A DNA stretch of 64,000 nucleotides, from NCBI GenBank assembly GCA_001771815.1, contig MEPU01000013.1:62001-126000 (forward strand), in the 5' to 3' direction. The DNA comes from Bdellovibrionales bacterium RIFCSPHIGHO2_01_FULL_40_29. Lineage in GTDB: Bacteria; Bdellovibrionota; Bdellovibrionia; Bdellovibrionales; Bdellovibrionaceae. Under the pieces are notes generated by a model. The model did no database searches, was not told the DNA's origin, and saw only the letters and a list, made by a program, of their open reading frames with translations. Shown one piece after another: positions 50,546 to 60,015 of the stretch; positions within the stretch are counted from its first letter, which is position 1, and each line of letters opens with the position of its first letter. The position numbers were made by a program, and so were the translations under genes.

Positions 50546-50947
50546 ATGAACAAAGCAACTGCCTTTATTTCAATATTAATGTTTTCTGTATGTGCTTCCG
50601 CAACTACGGTATCGGAAGTTAAATCGAAAATGCGCCTCGCTCGCGAAGCCGTAACAACGGCTCTAGAAACCAAGAAAAACGACAAAGCCACGATGGATAG
50701 AATTCAAAAAACTGGTGACGACGTGACCACTGCAATGAAAGATCTAAAAGCTGCAGGAAAAGAAGCTCAAGTCACTGAGTTGCAAAAGATCTGGGATAAG
50801 TTTAAATCAAATCGTGATGGAAAATTAAAAGATTTACTTACCGCAGGAAATTTTAACGAGGCCATCAAATTTGGCACTGGTGAGCAAGCCGAACTGTTGG
50901 CAAAAATGAAATCAATCATTGATAAACTAGATGGCGGTGGAATTTAA
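50546..50947 (+). CDS. small periplasmic all-helical protein
   Basis: GGAGGA SD, ATG 50546, signal peptide MNKATAFISILMFSVCASA; 26 nt after the MCP stop. Confidence 0.7.
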   Translation: MNKATAFISILMFSVCASATTVSEVKSKMRLAREAVTTALETKKNDKATMDRIQKTGDDVTTAMKDLKAAGKEAQVTELQKIWDKFKSNRDGKLKDLLTAGNFNEAIKFGTGEQAELLAKMKSIIDKLDGGGI

Positions 50948-50949
50948 TT

Positions 50950-52083
50950 TTATTTATTCAGTTGAAACTTTTCGAAGCGGTGAAGTTCTGCTTCGATTGT
51001 TTTTTTATTTTCAGCAGATTTATACTTTTCCAGCCAAACCCAATTTTGAATGAGCAATTTCTTTTGGGCTCTATCTGTTTTTAAATCTAACAGCGCAATG
51101 AAGTTGTTTTTATGCAATACGGGTAAAGTAAAATACCCGTATTTTCTTTTTTCTTTTGGTAAATAAACTTCAAATAAATGTTCATAGTCAAAAAACATTT
51201 TAAGTCTTTTCCTTTGAATCACTAAAGGGTCAAAGGGGGATAAGATGTGCGTCAGTTTGCTTGTAGAAATCGAAGATTCTAAAACCTCTGGGTTTGTATA
51301 GAATTTAACTTTTTGTAACGATTCAATTTCGACTTCAACCAGTTCAGCATTTTTAATTTTTTTTGCTATAATCCCGCTGATGGGTTTTTTCATTTTAGCA
51401 TTTAAATAACAAATTGAATCCAGACTCACTAACCCCTGAGATCTCAGGGCGCGATTCAAAATATATTCACAGCATTCATTTTCTGTCGCGGCTTTTGGCT
51501 CTGATTTCCAATTAAAATGTCTTTTTGTAAGATCATACTTTTTAATAATTCCAGTTCTTTCTGAAATGGCAAATTCACCCGTATAGAAACCAAGCTCCAG
51601 AGCTTTTTTAGACGGTTTTGAACTGCCCCACAAATGTGTTTTTTCAACAAGTATATCATCTTTAATATCTCGAATTCCCAAAGCCCCTTTTTTTAAAAGC
51701 GCTTGAACTTTTTTATACTCACTCTCAGATACTGAGAAATACCATCCTTCTTTTTTTATGCTTTTCATTTTTCGCATATAATATTTATAGTCGGCCGTTG
51801 GAACATACGAAAGAGCATGTGTCCAATACTCAAAAATAGATTTCTCTTGAGATTGTGCTCTGTGCAAATAGTTAGTCTTGTAATCTGGAATTCTATTGTA
51901 AAGTATATGATGATGACATCTTTCGATCACATGAATGGTATCAATTTGAACATAGCCCAAATGAGAAATTGCTTTAGATACTGCACTCGGCCCTTTTCCA
52001 AAAGGATGTTTTTGATCAAGCTTTTGAGCGTGAATCCAAATATTCTTTGCTACTTGCTTGCTAACTACGATGTTTTTATTCAT
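50950..52083 (-). CDS. YcaQ/AlkX-type winged-helix DNA glycosylase family
   Basis: 'AISHLGYVQIDTIHVIERCHHHILYNRIPDYKTNYLHRAQ', 'FEYWTHALSYVP', 'LSPFDPLVIQRKRLKMFFDYEHLFEVYLPKEKRKYGYFTLPVL'. Confidence 0.88.
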   Translation of the reverse strand: MNKNIVVSKQVAKNIWIHAQKLDQKHPFGKGPSAVSKAISHLGYVQIDTIHVIERCHHHILYNRIPDYKTNYLHRAQSQEKSIFEYWTHALSYVPTADYKYYMRKMKSIKKEGWYFSVSESEYKKVQALLKKGALGIRDIKDDILVEKTHLWGSSKPSKKALELGFYTGEFAISERTGIIKKYDLTKRHFNWKSEPKAATENECCEYILNRALRSQGLVSLDSICYLNAKMKKPISGIIAKKIKNAELVEVEIESLQKVKFYTNPEVLESSISTSKLTHILSPFDPLVIQRKRLKMFFDYEHLFEVYLPKEKRKYGYFTLPVLHKNNFIALLDLKTDRAQKKLLIQNWVWLEKYKSAENKKTIEAELHRFEKFQLNK

Positions 52084-52116
52084 TTAAAAGTAGTCTATAA
52101 AGGTTCAAATTCGAAC

Positions 52117-53001
52117 TCAATCAAATAAAGCATTTAAACTTAAATCTGCGGAATAACTTCGATCATCAAAATCATCACTTTTAACTGTTTGAACTCCTCC
52201 GCCAACACTGAACAATTTTTGAAAATAAATCAATCCCAGGCGAGTATCAAATGATTTTGTAAAGGGTGTTAAAAAATCTATAGCTTGCCCTACGGATAAC
52301 TCAAGATCAAAATTTTTTGAAAGTGTATAACTAATATCGAGGCTAGCTGTTTCATCCAAAACGTTCGAAAATTCGGATAAGAAAACCGCATTATTATTCA
52401 AAATGACTGCCGGCAAAGACAGGATACTTCGAAAAGTTTCGAGATCTTGATCATACGTATACTGAGCATAAGAAATCGAAACAAAAAAAGGATTCAAGCA
52501 ATCAATTCCAATTTGATAGGCATACTTTTTTTGTCGCAAGGTCATTTGATCTTTGATATCTCGATTGAGAATAAAGAAACTATTATTCTGGCGAATGTAA
52601 AGATCTGCCATTTGAAATGAAAAATATCCGTACTCTGCTAAAATTTTTAACTTTGAAGAATGCCCTAAGTTTAAAACTTCGGCCTGATTCACATTTTCAC
52701 GAAATCCTTCAATCTCTAAACCCAGTAAATTATTATATTGAAAACCTACAGCCACTCCTGCTGATGATTTTTCAAATTCTTGCTGGCCAGATGTCGAATC
52801 ATACTCGATTTTGCTGACTGCGCGGCTTGCATACAATGTAAAATCATACGAAAAGCTTTTTTCTGAGAACAAGGGGTTTATCAATACTGTTGTTGTGCGA
52901 CTGTCATCTGAATACTGACCATTCAAACTAGCTGTCATTTCAACAGCACTGCCCACAGTAGAAAATAGCAATACAATAAAAAACAAGAACATTCTTATCA
53001 C
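52117..53001 (-). CDS. putative outer membrane beta-barrel protein
   Basis: Signal peptide; repeating beta-strand pattern; ATGA-coupled to upstream gene. Confidence 0.65.
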   Translation of the reverse strand: MIRMFLFFIVLLFSTVGSAVEMTASLNGQYSDDSRTTTVLINPLFSEKSFSYDFTLYASRAVSKIEYDSTSGQQEFEKSSAGVAVGFQYNNLLGLEIEGFRENVNQAEVLNLGHSSKLKILAEYGYFSFQMADLYIRQNNSFFILNRDIKDQMTLRQKKYAYQIGIDCLNPFFVSISYAQYTYDQDLETFRSILSLPAVILNNNAVFLSEFSNVLDETASLDISYTLSKNFDLELSVGQAIDFLTPFTKSFDTRLGLIYFQKLFSVGGGVQTVKSDDFDDRSYSADLSLNALFD

Positions 53002-53444
53002 GAATCTTGTCTGCGACGACTTCGAAAACGCTGTCTTAGTTTTTGCTTTTGATCAGGTGAAAGATTTCTAAACTTCTGCAACCGCTCTCGAATTTTCTTT
53101 CGCCGTTCAGGACTCATGCTTCTGAATTTTTTAAACTTCTGACGGAATTCATTTTTTTGATCCGGCGAAAGTTTTTTCCATCTTTCTATGGAATGACGAA
53201 TTCGCTCCTGTTTTTCAGGATCAAGGGTTTTAAACTTTTTGTAGGCTTTTTTAAGATTATCTTTTTGTTGTGGACTCAATTTTTTAAAGCGTTCGAATTT
53301 TTGCTTTAAATCTGCTTTTTCTTGATCGGATAAAGAATTCCAACGCTTTTGATTATCTGATATATCTGCATCTTGCGCAAAAGCTTTTTGAGAAACCGCC
53401 AGTCCAACTATTGCTGATAATTTCAAAAAGTCCCGACGATTCAT
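52998..53444 (-). CDS. DUF3106-like basic repeat protein with Tat-like signal
   Basis: MNRRDFLKLSAIVGLAVSQKAFA; successive 18-aa units 'LSPDQKNEFRQKFKKFRS'. Confidence 0.75.
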   Translation of the reverse strand: MNRRDFLKLSAIVGLAVSQKAFAQDADISDNQKRWNSLSDQEKADLKQKFERFKKLSPQQKDNLKKAYKKFKTLDPEKQERIRHSIERWKKLSPDQKNEFRQKFKKFRSMSPERRKKIRERLQKFRNLSPDQKQKLRQRFRSRRRQDS

Positions 53445-53578
53445 ATTGAATCCTCTCCAATTTCTTCAATATTATCAAAGTCTGTATCTGTTTCTAGGAT
53501 ATCTTCCCAAAGATCACTATTCTCGATTGAATCAAAGTTGATGAAAAAATCTAAATTTTCTATGATTTCATTTTCCAT
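53441..53578 (-). CDS. 45-aa strongly acidic small protein (absent from the supplied ORF track)
   Basis: ATGGAAAATGAAATCATAG... = MENEIIENLDFFINFDSIENSDLWEDILETDTDFDNIEEIGEDSI*; ATGA overlap with the next gene and directly abutting the previous stop. Confidence 0.65.
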   Translation of the reverse strand: MENEIIENLDFFINFDSIENSDLWEDILETDTDFDNIEEIGEDSI

Positions 53579-53908
53579 TTACACCTCGCTATCAAAATCT
53601 TCTAATAAATCAAAATCTTCTAATAAATCAAACTCGGCCACAAGTTCTAAATCATCACTGTTTTCAATGGTTTCCAGCAAATCCATATTTGCCGCTAAAA
53701 GCTGATTTTCATTTTTCTGAAATGATGTTTTAAATACAAAAAATCCTGCTCCAGATGTCGCCGCCATCGAAAGTCCGCCAAAAACCCACTTCATGATCAT
53801 TTTTCTGCGACTTACTTTGTTATCGTTTAAAGCACTTTTCGCTTTCATCAAAATTTGCTGACGTAACTGAGAAGGCATTTTTTCTTCGAACTTCATACTG
53901 CCCTCCAT
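53579..53908 (-). CDS. anti-sigma-factor-like small membrane protein with acidic C-terminus
   Basis: Follows the ECF sigma gene; one hydrophobic segment 'WVFGGLSMAATSGAGFFVF'; tail DLLEDFDLLEDFDSEV. Confidence 0.65.
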   Translation of the reverse strand: MEGSMKFEEKMPSQLRQQILMKAKSALNDNKVSRRKMIMKWVFGGLSMAATSGAGFFVFKTSFQKNENQLLAANMDLLETIENSDDLELVAEFDLLEDFDLLEDFDSEV

Positions 53909-54435
53909 TTTTCTTTGATGCTTTTTTTAGCTCTAAAAATAATGGTCTTTATCAGGGTAATACTTAAATTCAATTTTTGAGCAATCTCAGCATGGCTTAG
54001 CTCTTCGACAAGAACCATTGTTAATACTAGTTTTTCTCGGGGCTCTAGATCGATAAATACTTTTTTTAACTTTTCTTTGTCTTCATAGTCTGCCAAAACT
54101 TCATCAGAATTCAACGCAACATCAGAAATTTCCACCTCATTAATATCTTCAGACTGATTCCATTTATTTTGAGATCTGAATTCATCAATTATTAAGTTTC
54201 TGTTGATTTGTAGAATCCAAGACTTTACAGATCCCATAGGCGAGTACGAGTTGGCATTTTTAATAATTTTTAGCCATGTTTCTTGCGCCATATCCTCAGC
54301 CTTTTGTTTATCTTTGATTAACTTTAAGCTGCAACCGTAAACAAGATCTCCGTACCTATCGAGCAGAGACTCGAAAGATTTCGAGTCTCCATGGGCAATT
54401 CTTTTAATAAGTTCATGATCTGTAACATCGTTCAT
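53893..54435 (-). CDS. ECF-type RNA polymerase sigma factor
   Basis: 'SFESLLDRYGDLVYGCSLKLIKDKQKAEDMAQETWLKII', 'VKSWILQINRNLIIDEFRSQ', region 4 'LSHAEIAQKLNLSITLIKTIIFRAKKSIK'. Confidence 0.93.
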   Translation of the reverse strand: MNDVTDHELIKRIAHGDSKSFESLLDRYGDLVYGCSLKLIKDKQKAEDMAQETWLKIIKNANSYSPMGSVKSWILQINRNLIIDEFRSQNKWNQSEDINEVEISDVALNSDEVLADYEDKEKLKKVFIDLEPREKLVLTMVLVEELSHAEIAQKLNLSITLIKTIIFRAKKSIKEKWRAV

Positions 54436-55307
54436 TATTCACAGTAGCTCATCTCAATACTTTGACTTTGTCCATCTTCAGTTAATTCTGCGATGCCGCA
54501 TCCTTGAAAATTAATCTGGCCTGTTCCAACTTTGCTTCCAGTCCATGCGATATCAATACTTCCTGAAACCGGATGGCAGCAACTGCTTGAATACTGTAAA
54601 TTATTGAATGTCCAAACCGCTGTTCTTTCTGCTTTATTGTGATTGATTTCAAGCTGCCCACTGACAATATTTCGTGCGCTTCGCGATAAGCCACCAGTAA
54701 TTTGTAACGGCGCCAGCGTTCGGATCGATACATCATAAAGATTAATGCCCTTAAAACTCAAGACTTTATGTTTTCCTAAAATATCTAAATCATGGCCACT
54801 TGCCGTTTGCGTGATTCGGCCACCTCCGCCATAACTTGTGCCACGGTAATCAGATTTGACTGCCGATCCCAAAGTAATAACTCCACCTCGTGGACCCGAT
54901 ATTGAAATATCATAAGTTCGTGTGACTGAATCTCCATCAGCACTTAACACACACGATGGATTCGAATACGTTAAACTTGCCTGCCCTGATAAAGTTTTTG
55001 AACTTGATCCCAAGCTGCAACCTACATAATCCATTGTTCTCACGCTTGAGCTGCATGAAGCAAATACGGGTCGCATGCACTCGGAGGCCTGGCTTTGATT
55101 AATCAATAACGAAAAAAGATGAGATTTTTCTGATTTGTACGTAGAAAAGGATGATCCCGATTGTTCATCTAACGTCCCGCTAACTGCCGTTAATGCACTT
55201 TCCGTCTCTGCAGTGTTTGCGTCGACAGATGTCGATGTTTCATCCAAAGATTTTTTAGCACAACTGGATACTATTAATAGACTTAGAATTAATACTTTTT
55301 TCATCAT
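54435..55307 (-). CDS. hypothetical lipoprotein
   Basis: MMKKVLILSLLIVSSCAKK lipobox; AGGAG upstream; stop overlaps sigma start (TAATG). Confidence 0.7.
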   Translation of the reverse strand: MMKKVLILSLLIVSSCAKKSLDETSTSVDANTAETESALTAVSGTLDEQSGSSFSTYKSEKSHLFSLLINQSQASECMRPVFASCSSSVRTMDYVGCSLGSSSKTLSGQASLTYSNPSCVLSADGDSVTRTYDISISGPRGGVITLGSAVKSDYRGTSYGGGGRITQTASGHDLDILGKHKVLSFKGINLYDVSIRTLAPLQITGGLSRSARNIVSGQLEINHNKAERTAVWTFNNLQYSSSCCHPVSGSIDIAWTGSKVGTGQINFQGCGIAELTEDGQSQSIEMSYCE

Positions 55308-55533
55308 ATCTCCTTGGGGAACTTGTCCCACAAAGACATAACGACTCAGTCCAAAAAAGGTTGCAAAAATATTTAAACAAAAAAACTGTCTCAGAATAGG
55401 ACGCTTTTTAATATACTGTAATTTGTTATGTCTTGTATTTTCACCCAAATACAAGAAGATCTCTATGTGACGCCACTTCGTACTGATCCCTACCGAGGAG
55501 CTCTATATCCCTAATCTGCAAACGAATAGAATA

Positions 55534-55965
55534 ATGCTTGCACTTGTGGTTATATATTTAGCATTTATAACTTACATACTTTTATCTCCACCAAATAGCG
55601 TCACTTACAATAGATACAGGGTTGAATCCACCACCGAGTGCTCACTCGGCACTGCAAAAAAAGACGAACTTACGCTGTCTGCAAAAAATATTTCAAAGAT
55701 CGAACGCACTGGGCGCATACGGGTCATTTTGCATAAAAGCGAAGGTTGTATCAAAAAAGGAATGCATTACAAAATAAACAGCTCTGAAGTACAAAAAATA
55801 GCTATTTCAGAAATATTTTTAGTTCCTTATAAATATTTAAATCAAGGCAAGAAGGATTACCTTTTAAAAATCCTTAATATCCAAGAGCAAAATGAACTAA
55901 TTGAAAGACAGTTTTATTTACTTGATTTAGAAATAGTTCCCCAAGGGTTCGTCGATGAAAAATAG
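55534..55965 (+). CDS. hypothetical membrane-anchored protein
   Basis: 143-aa ORF, N-terminal TM; overlaps the next gene. Confidence 0.55.
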   Translation: MLALVVIYLAFITYILLSPPNSVTYNRYRVESTTECSLGTAKKDELTLSAKNISKIERTGRIRVILHKSEGCIKKGMHYKINSSEVQKIAISEIFLVPYKYLNQGKKDYLLKILNIQEQNELIERQFYLLDLEIVPQGFVDEK

Positions 55966-58075
55966 CAATATCCTACACTTCGGAATAACCTCTCTCATTT
56001 TACTCATTTGGGAGTCAATAATACAGAGCATCTCAAATTTTAGCTTCAGTGAAGTCATTTCTTTTGCACATCCTCTTATTGCCTTTGGCGGCTTAGCCTT
56101 TGGCAATGTTCTCGGGTTAGTTTTGCATAAAAAAATTTCGCCACCAAGCTGGTCGATTTTTTTAACGTGGTCTATTGGAATCTCATGGATGGGCATAAGC
56201 CATGTTCCTGATTTAGGAATAGTCTGGCTTATTCTGCCCTTTATTGGAATGGGTGCTCTTTTTTATGATTTTTTTTCAAATTTAAGTTTAAAAGCATTAA
56301 TTATTTTTATCGCTCTTTTGGGATCTCTGTATTTTGTCTTCATAACAATAACGGGCGGCTTTTCAAATGATATTTTACTTTTAGTACTTATTCTACTTTC
56401 TAGCGGGCTCTCATTAACACTGAACTCTGGTTGGAAAATATTAATTATTCTTATTTTTGGCCTCTCACCTGTTTTTTTAAAAATAGGTGAGAAATTAGAA
56501 ATCACCTCATTCATGGAAAGGGCGCAAGCATTTTCATATGAAGGCGCTGTCACCATTGGCGATCCCGAAATTAATTTATTATTTAGAACAGAAGCTTTGT
56601 GGTTACCGAATCTCGCAAGACCAATTTTGCTATACAATGGCTCTCGATTTGCCATGTTGAAAAACATTATACCAACTACTCGTGATTTCAATTCTAATTC
56701 TGAATCAAGAACAAAAATATGGCCCGTTTACGTGGCGCCTTATTTATTAAATACATATCCAAAAAATGTTTTAGTTATTGGCTCCGCTGAAGGTGAAAAT
56801 GTAGCCGCAGCCGTTTTTCAAAAATCAGTAGACAGTGTGAAGGCAGTCGATATTAATCCTGCAGTATTTGTATTTTTAAAAGAAAAGTATCCCTATCTTT
56901 CAAATAATATTTACAATCATCCCAAAGTAACAACCATTAGATCTGAGGGGCGTGTTTTTTTAGAAAAAAACACAGAACAATTTGATCTTATTACTTTGCA
57001 AGGCGTACAGACGGGAACGCAAGGCTCCTCAGTTTCTTCAGCTCTTCTAGAGTCCTATTTGTTAACAGAAGAGGCTCTCGCTAAAATATGGGATAGCCTA
57101 AGCCCCTCTGGAGTTGTTTATATTGACGAGTACACATCAAAGTATGGTGAAAATAAAAGTATTGTCGCTATTATTGCAAATTTGGCCAAAAAAAAATTTG
57201 GACTTCGAGATTCGCAGATTGTGTATTATAGCTACTCTATAGAAACCTTACAAAATACAAATAGTATTTTAAATTCAAAAAAAATGCGCGAAGGTCTATT
57301 GTTATCAAAACTGCCAATACCAAGTGTAGAAATGGCCCGAGATCGACTATCTGAGTACAAAATCAATCACTTAACTCATTTAAAATTAGATACAGACTCC
57401 GTTTCGCATCTTAAGTTACCAAAAGACGATCACCCCTTTTTTATTCAAAACATTGGCAATACATTTAGTTTTCTTTTCATTATTATCATTTTTATCTTAT
57501 TGACCGGATTCTCGCATTTATTACTAAGACAATCTGGTTTAAAATTTGTTGGAAAAAACAAAGGACTCTTTTTTCTTGGTGCTTCATATATTGTGCTTAT
57601 TATGGCTTTCTCAGGACCTCTGACGTTAATTTCTGGTGAACCCTTTTTATCTGGCGTGTTGACCTACATAAGCCTGTATGTTTTTGGCTTAGCGGCTGGC
57701 TTGGCAGCATTTAAAATTAAAAAAATCTCTTACCGTATTTTAGCAAGCACAAGTGGCTTTATCTTAATCGGAAGCTGGTTATCTATGGATATTACTAAGA
57801 ATTATTTTCTTGCACTCGATTCACAGCTATTTAGATTAGGTTTTGTCATCATTTGTATGGCCATTATTGCCATTATATTTGAAATTCCCTATATATATTA
57901 TTTAAAAAATGTCCATGGCGAAGATCGTGGCGCACTTTATACCTATGAAAATATGGGAACACTAGTCGGCTCATTGATCAGCTTACCAAGTCAAATTGTC
58001 TTTGGTTTTACTGGAACATTTATCGTTGGAGTTTTCATGTTTATTTGTTCCTGGATATATCTTAAAAATGAATAG
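55955..58075 (+). CDS. membrane protein with embedded spermidine-synthase-like Rossmann domain
   Basis: Multiple TM segments flanking 'NVLVIGSAEGENVAAAVFQKSVDSVKAVDINPAVFVFLKEKYP...FDLITLQGVQTG'. Confidence 0.8.
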   Translation: MKNSNILHFGITSLILLIWESIIQSISNFSFSEVISFAHPLIAFGGLAFGNVLGLVLHKKISPPSWSIFLTWSIGISWMGISHVPDLGIVWLILPFIGMGALFYDFFSNLSLKALIIFIALLGSLYFVFITITGGFSNDILLLVLILLSSGLSLTLNSGWKILIILIFGLSPVFLKIGEKLEITSFMERAQAFSYEGAVTIGDPEINLLFRTEALWLPNLARPILLYNGSRFAMLKNIIPTTRDFNSNSESRTKIWPVYVAPYLLNTYPKNVLVIGSAEGENVAAAVFQKSVDSVKAVDINPAVFVFLKEKYPYLSNNIYNHPKVTTIRSEGRVFLEKNTEQFDLITLQGVQTGTQGSSVSSALLESYLLTEEALAKIWDSLSPSGVVYIDEYTSKYGENKSIVAIIANLAKKKFGLRDSQIVYYSYSIETLQNTNSILNSKKMREGLLLSKLPIPSVEMARDRLSEYKINHLTHLKLDTDSVSHLKLPKDDHPFFIQNIGNTFSFLFIIIIFILLTGFSHLLLRQSGLKFVGKNKGLFFLGASYIVLIMAFSGPLTLISGEPFLSGVLTYISLYVFGLAAGLAAFKIKKISYRILASTSGFILIGSWLSMDITKNYFLALDSQLFRLGFVIICMAIIAIIFEIPYIYYLKNVHGEDRGALYTYENMGTLVGSLISLPSQIVFGFTGTFIVGVFMFICSWIYLKNE

Positions 58076-58094
58076 CAATAATTCTACGTAGGGA

Positions 58095-59837
58095 TTACGG
58101 TTTTTTTATAACTGGCCGCAGCTTCATAATTTCGTATTCAGACAACTCTTGCACGCGGCCATCTCTGCTCGAACTGTCAAAAATTCTAACCTTATACTTT
58201 GCTCGGCCACTGGATGTTTTTACAAGTCCTAAAACTTCCATTGGGACTTGTTCTCGATACCCCATTGAATTGACAATACTGACTCGTGTCTTGTTGGTCC
58301 CTAGGCTGCTCAAATAGACATCGCCAGATGAGACTGTTGTGCTTGTTTGAGATACCGGAGGGTCTGGTCTACGAATAATTTTAAGTCCGTCTGTTTTAGG
58401 CGGTGTATACGGAATTCCATTTGCTGGTTTTGCTTGCTCTTTTAAAAATGTCTGCCAGCCAGTCTCTGCAGGCAGCTCTTCAACATGAACGCCACTAGAG
58501 TCTGGGAAATTTCCTTTTTCATCTGTAGCTTTTATTCTTGAACCTGCAGCCTTGCTCTGTGTAGAGCTTGCCATCAATCGAGCTTTTCTTCTTTCAAAAA
58601 ATTGAGCGATCTCAGAATTTTTTATTGCTTTATTTTTTGCAAGGCTTGCAGCTTTTATTCCATAACCCAAGGCGCTCGCCTGAATGCAACTGTAAACACG
58701 ATCATCTACTTTTATTTCTTCTAAACTGACTTTACATGATGGCTTAAAATGAGAGACATCAGATAAAATTTTTGAGCACTCATTAGCAACCAACTGCACC
58801 GTTTGAACGGAACCCACACTTGTTGCCGCATAGGACATCCCTCGAGCAAACGACGTCGCTCGTATCACGCCCTGAGTGTTCTTCGCTAATAATGCCAACT
58901 GAGAGGCTCGTCCCATAAGTATAGCCCCTCCAGACAAACCCAAGGTTGCCACAGTGGCCACGCCTGAAATTATACTGTGACCTTGCTCTCGTTGCTCGAT
59001 TCGACATTGCAAATGAAATAGACTTGGTCCCAATCGATCATCTTTCGCTAAAACCGCTGAAAGATTCTCAGGATTTAGCACAAGTCGACTCTCTAAATCT
59101 GAAGAATAGTTTTGAGTGCTCTGGCCTTCAACTAATTTCTTTCGATCACGATACAGCTGTTCTTTAACTTTTTGAGATAACTTTTTTAAATCTTCTTTCT
59201 GAACATTCGTCAAACTTGAAAATGGTCCACTTATTTTTGATTCAATAAATTCTTTTACTATGGGATTTTGACTTAATGGAATTTTAGCTAACGTCAAATT
59301 ATATTGTGTCACCAAAGATGAAAGTTCTAAGTTGAACTGCTCGTGCTCTTGTTTGATCAGTCGACTTTTTTCATCGGCCGATAATTTTTTATCATTCTTA
59401 TACTTCAATCCCGCATTAATTTTAGATGCGCTTAACCGATTAATTGCTTGATTCAAATAATCCAATTCAGGAAGTTCAGCATTCATTCGATTGACCACAT
59501 CTTGAAACAATGGGTCGTCACCTTTTTTAGATCCTAAATCGCTCCAACGGGCAATAGAGCAATCTATGCTCTTCATTTCTTCTTCAGCAAGCGCTGAATA
59601 GATAAGACGATCACTCACCTGCCTTAATGACTTTAGACTTTTTGCCGACTGATCTGTCGAGCATGTTTTGTTCAAATCATCTTGATGCTGCAGGTTTTTA
59701 TCTACAGCCATTTTTTTGCAATCTGTTTGCGTCACTAGAGTTGATATGCTTTCTGATAAGTTGTCAAACGAACCAGATGCCCAAACCAAATTTGAACCCA
59801 ACAAAAACATTATAATCGTATTTAAAAATTTATTCAC
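58095..59837 (-). CDS. hypothetical secreted protein
   Basis: Signal peptide MNKFLNTIIMFLLGSNLVWA; long helical region then Gly/Ala-rich hydrophobic segment. Confidence 0.65.
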   Translation of the reverse strand: MNKFLNTIIMFLLGSNLVWASGSFDNLSESISTLVTQTDCKKMAVDKNLQHQDDLNKTCSTDQSAKSLKSLRQVSDRLIYSALAEEEMKSIDCSIARWSDLGSKKGDDPLFQDVVNRMNAELPELDYLNQAINRLSASKINAGLKYKNDKKLSADEKSRLIKQEHEQFNLELSSLVTQYNLTLAKIPLSQNPIVKEFIESKISGPFSSLTNVQKEDLKKLSQKVKEQLYRDRKKLVEGQSTQNYSSDLESRLVLNPENLSAVLAKDDRLGPSLFHLQCRIEQREQGHSIISGVATVATLGLSGGAILMGRASQLALLAKNTQGVIRATSFARGMSYAATSVGSVQTVQLVANECSKILSDVSHFKPSCKVSLEEIKVDDRVYSCIQASALGYGIKAASLAKNKAIKNSEIAQFFERRKARLMASSTQSKAAGSRIKATDEKGNFPDSSGVHVEELPAETGWQTFLKEQAKPANGIPYTPPKTDGLKIIRRPDPPVSQTSTTVSSGDVYLSSLGTNKTRVSIVNSMGYREQVPMEVLGLVKTSSGRAKYKVRIFDSSSRDGRVQELSEYEIMKLRPVIKKP

Positions 59838-60015
59838 CGTTCTGTATCGGAATAACCGTTAGTGTTCTTGAATTTGTTAAACTTTTAGACAGTGTCATTT
59901 AAAGACATTAATTAAACTTTATGGTCACTTAATTTTCTTCAATTCAAATTAAATCCTGTTTCAATTGGCACTGTTATAGCTACACGAAGAATACATATCA
60001 ATAAAGGAAGTATAT

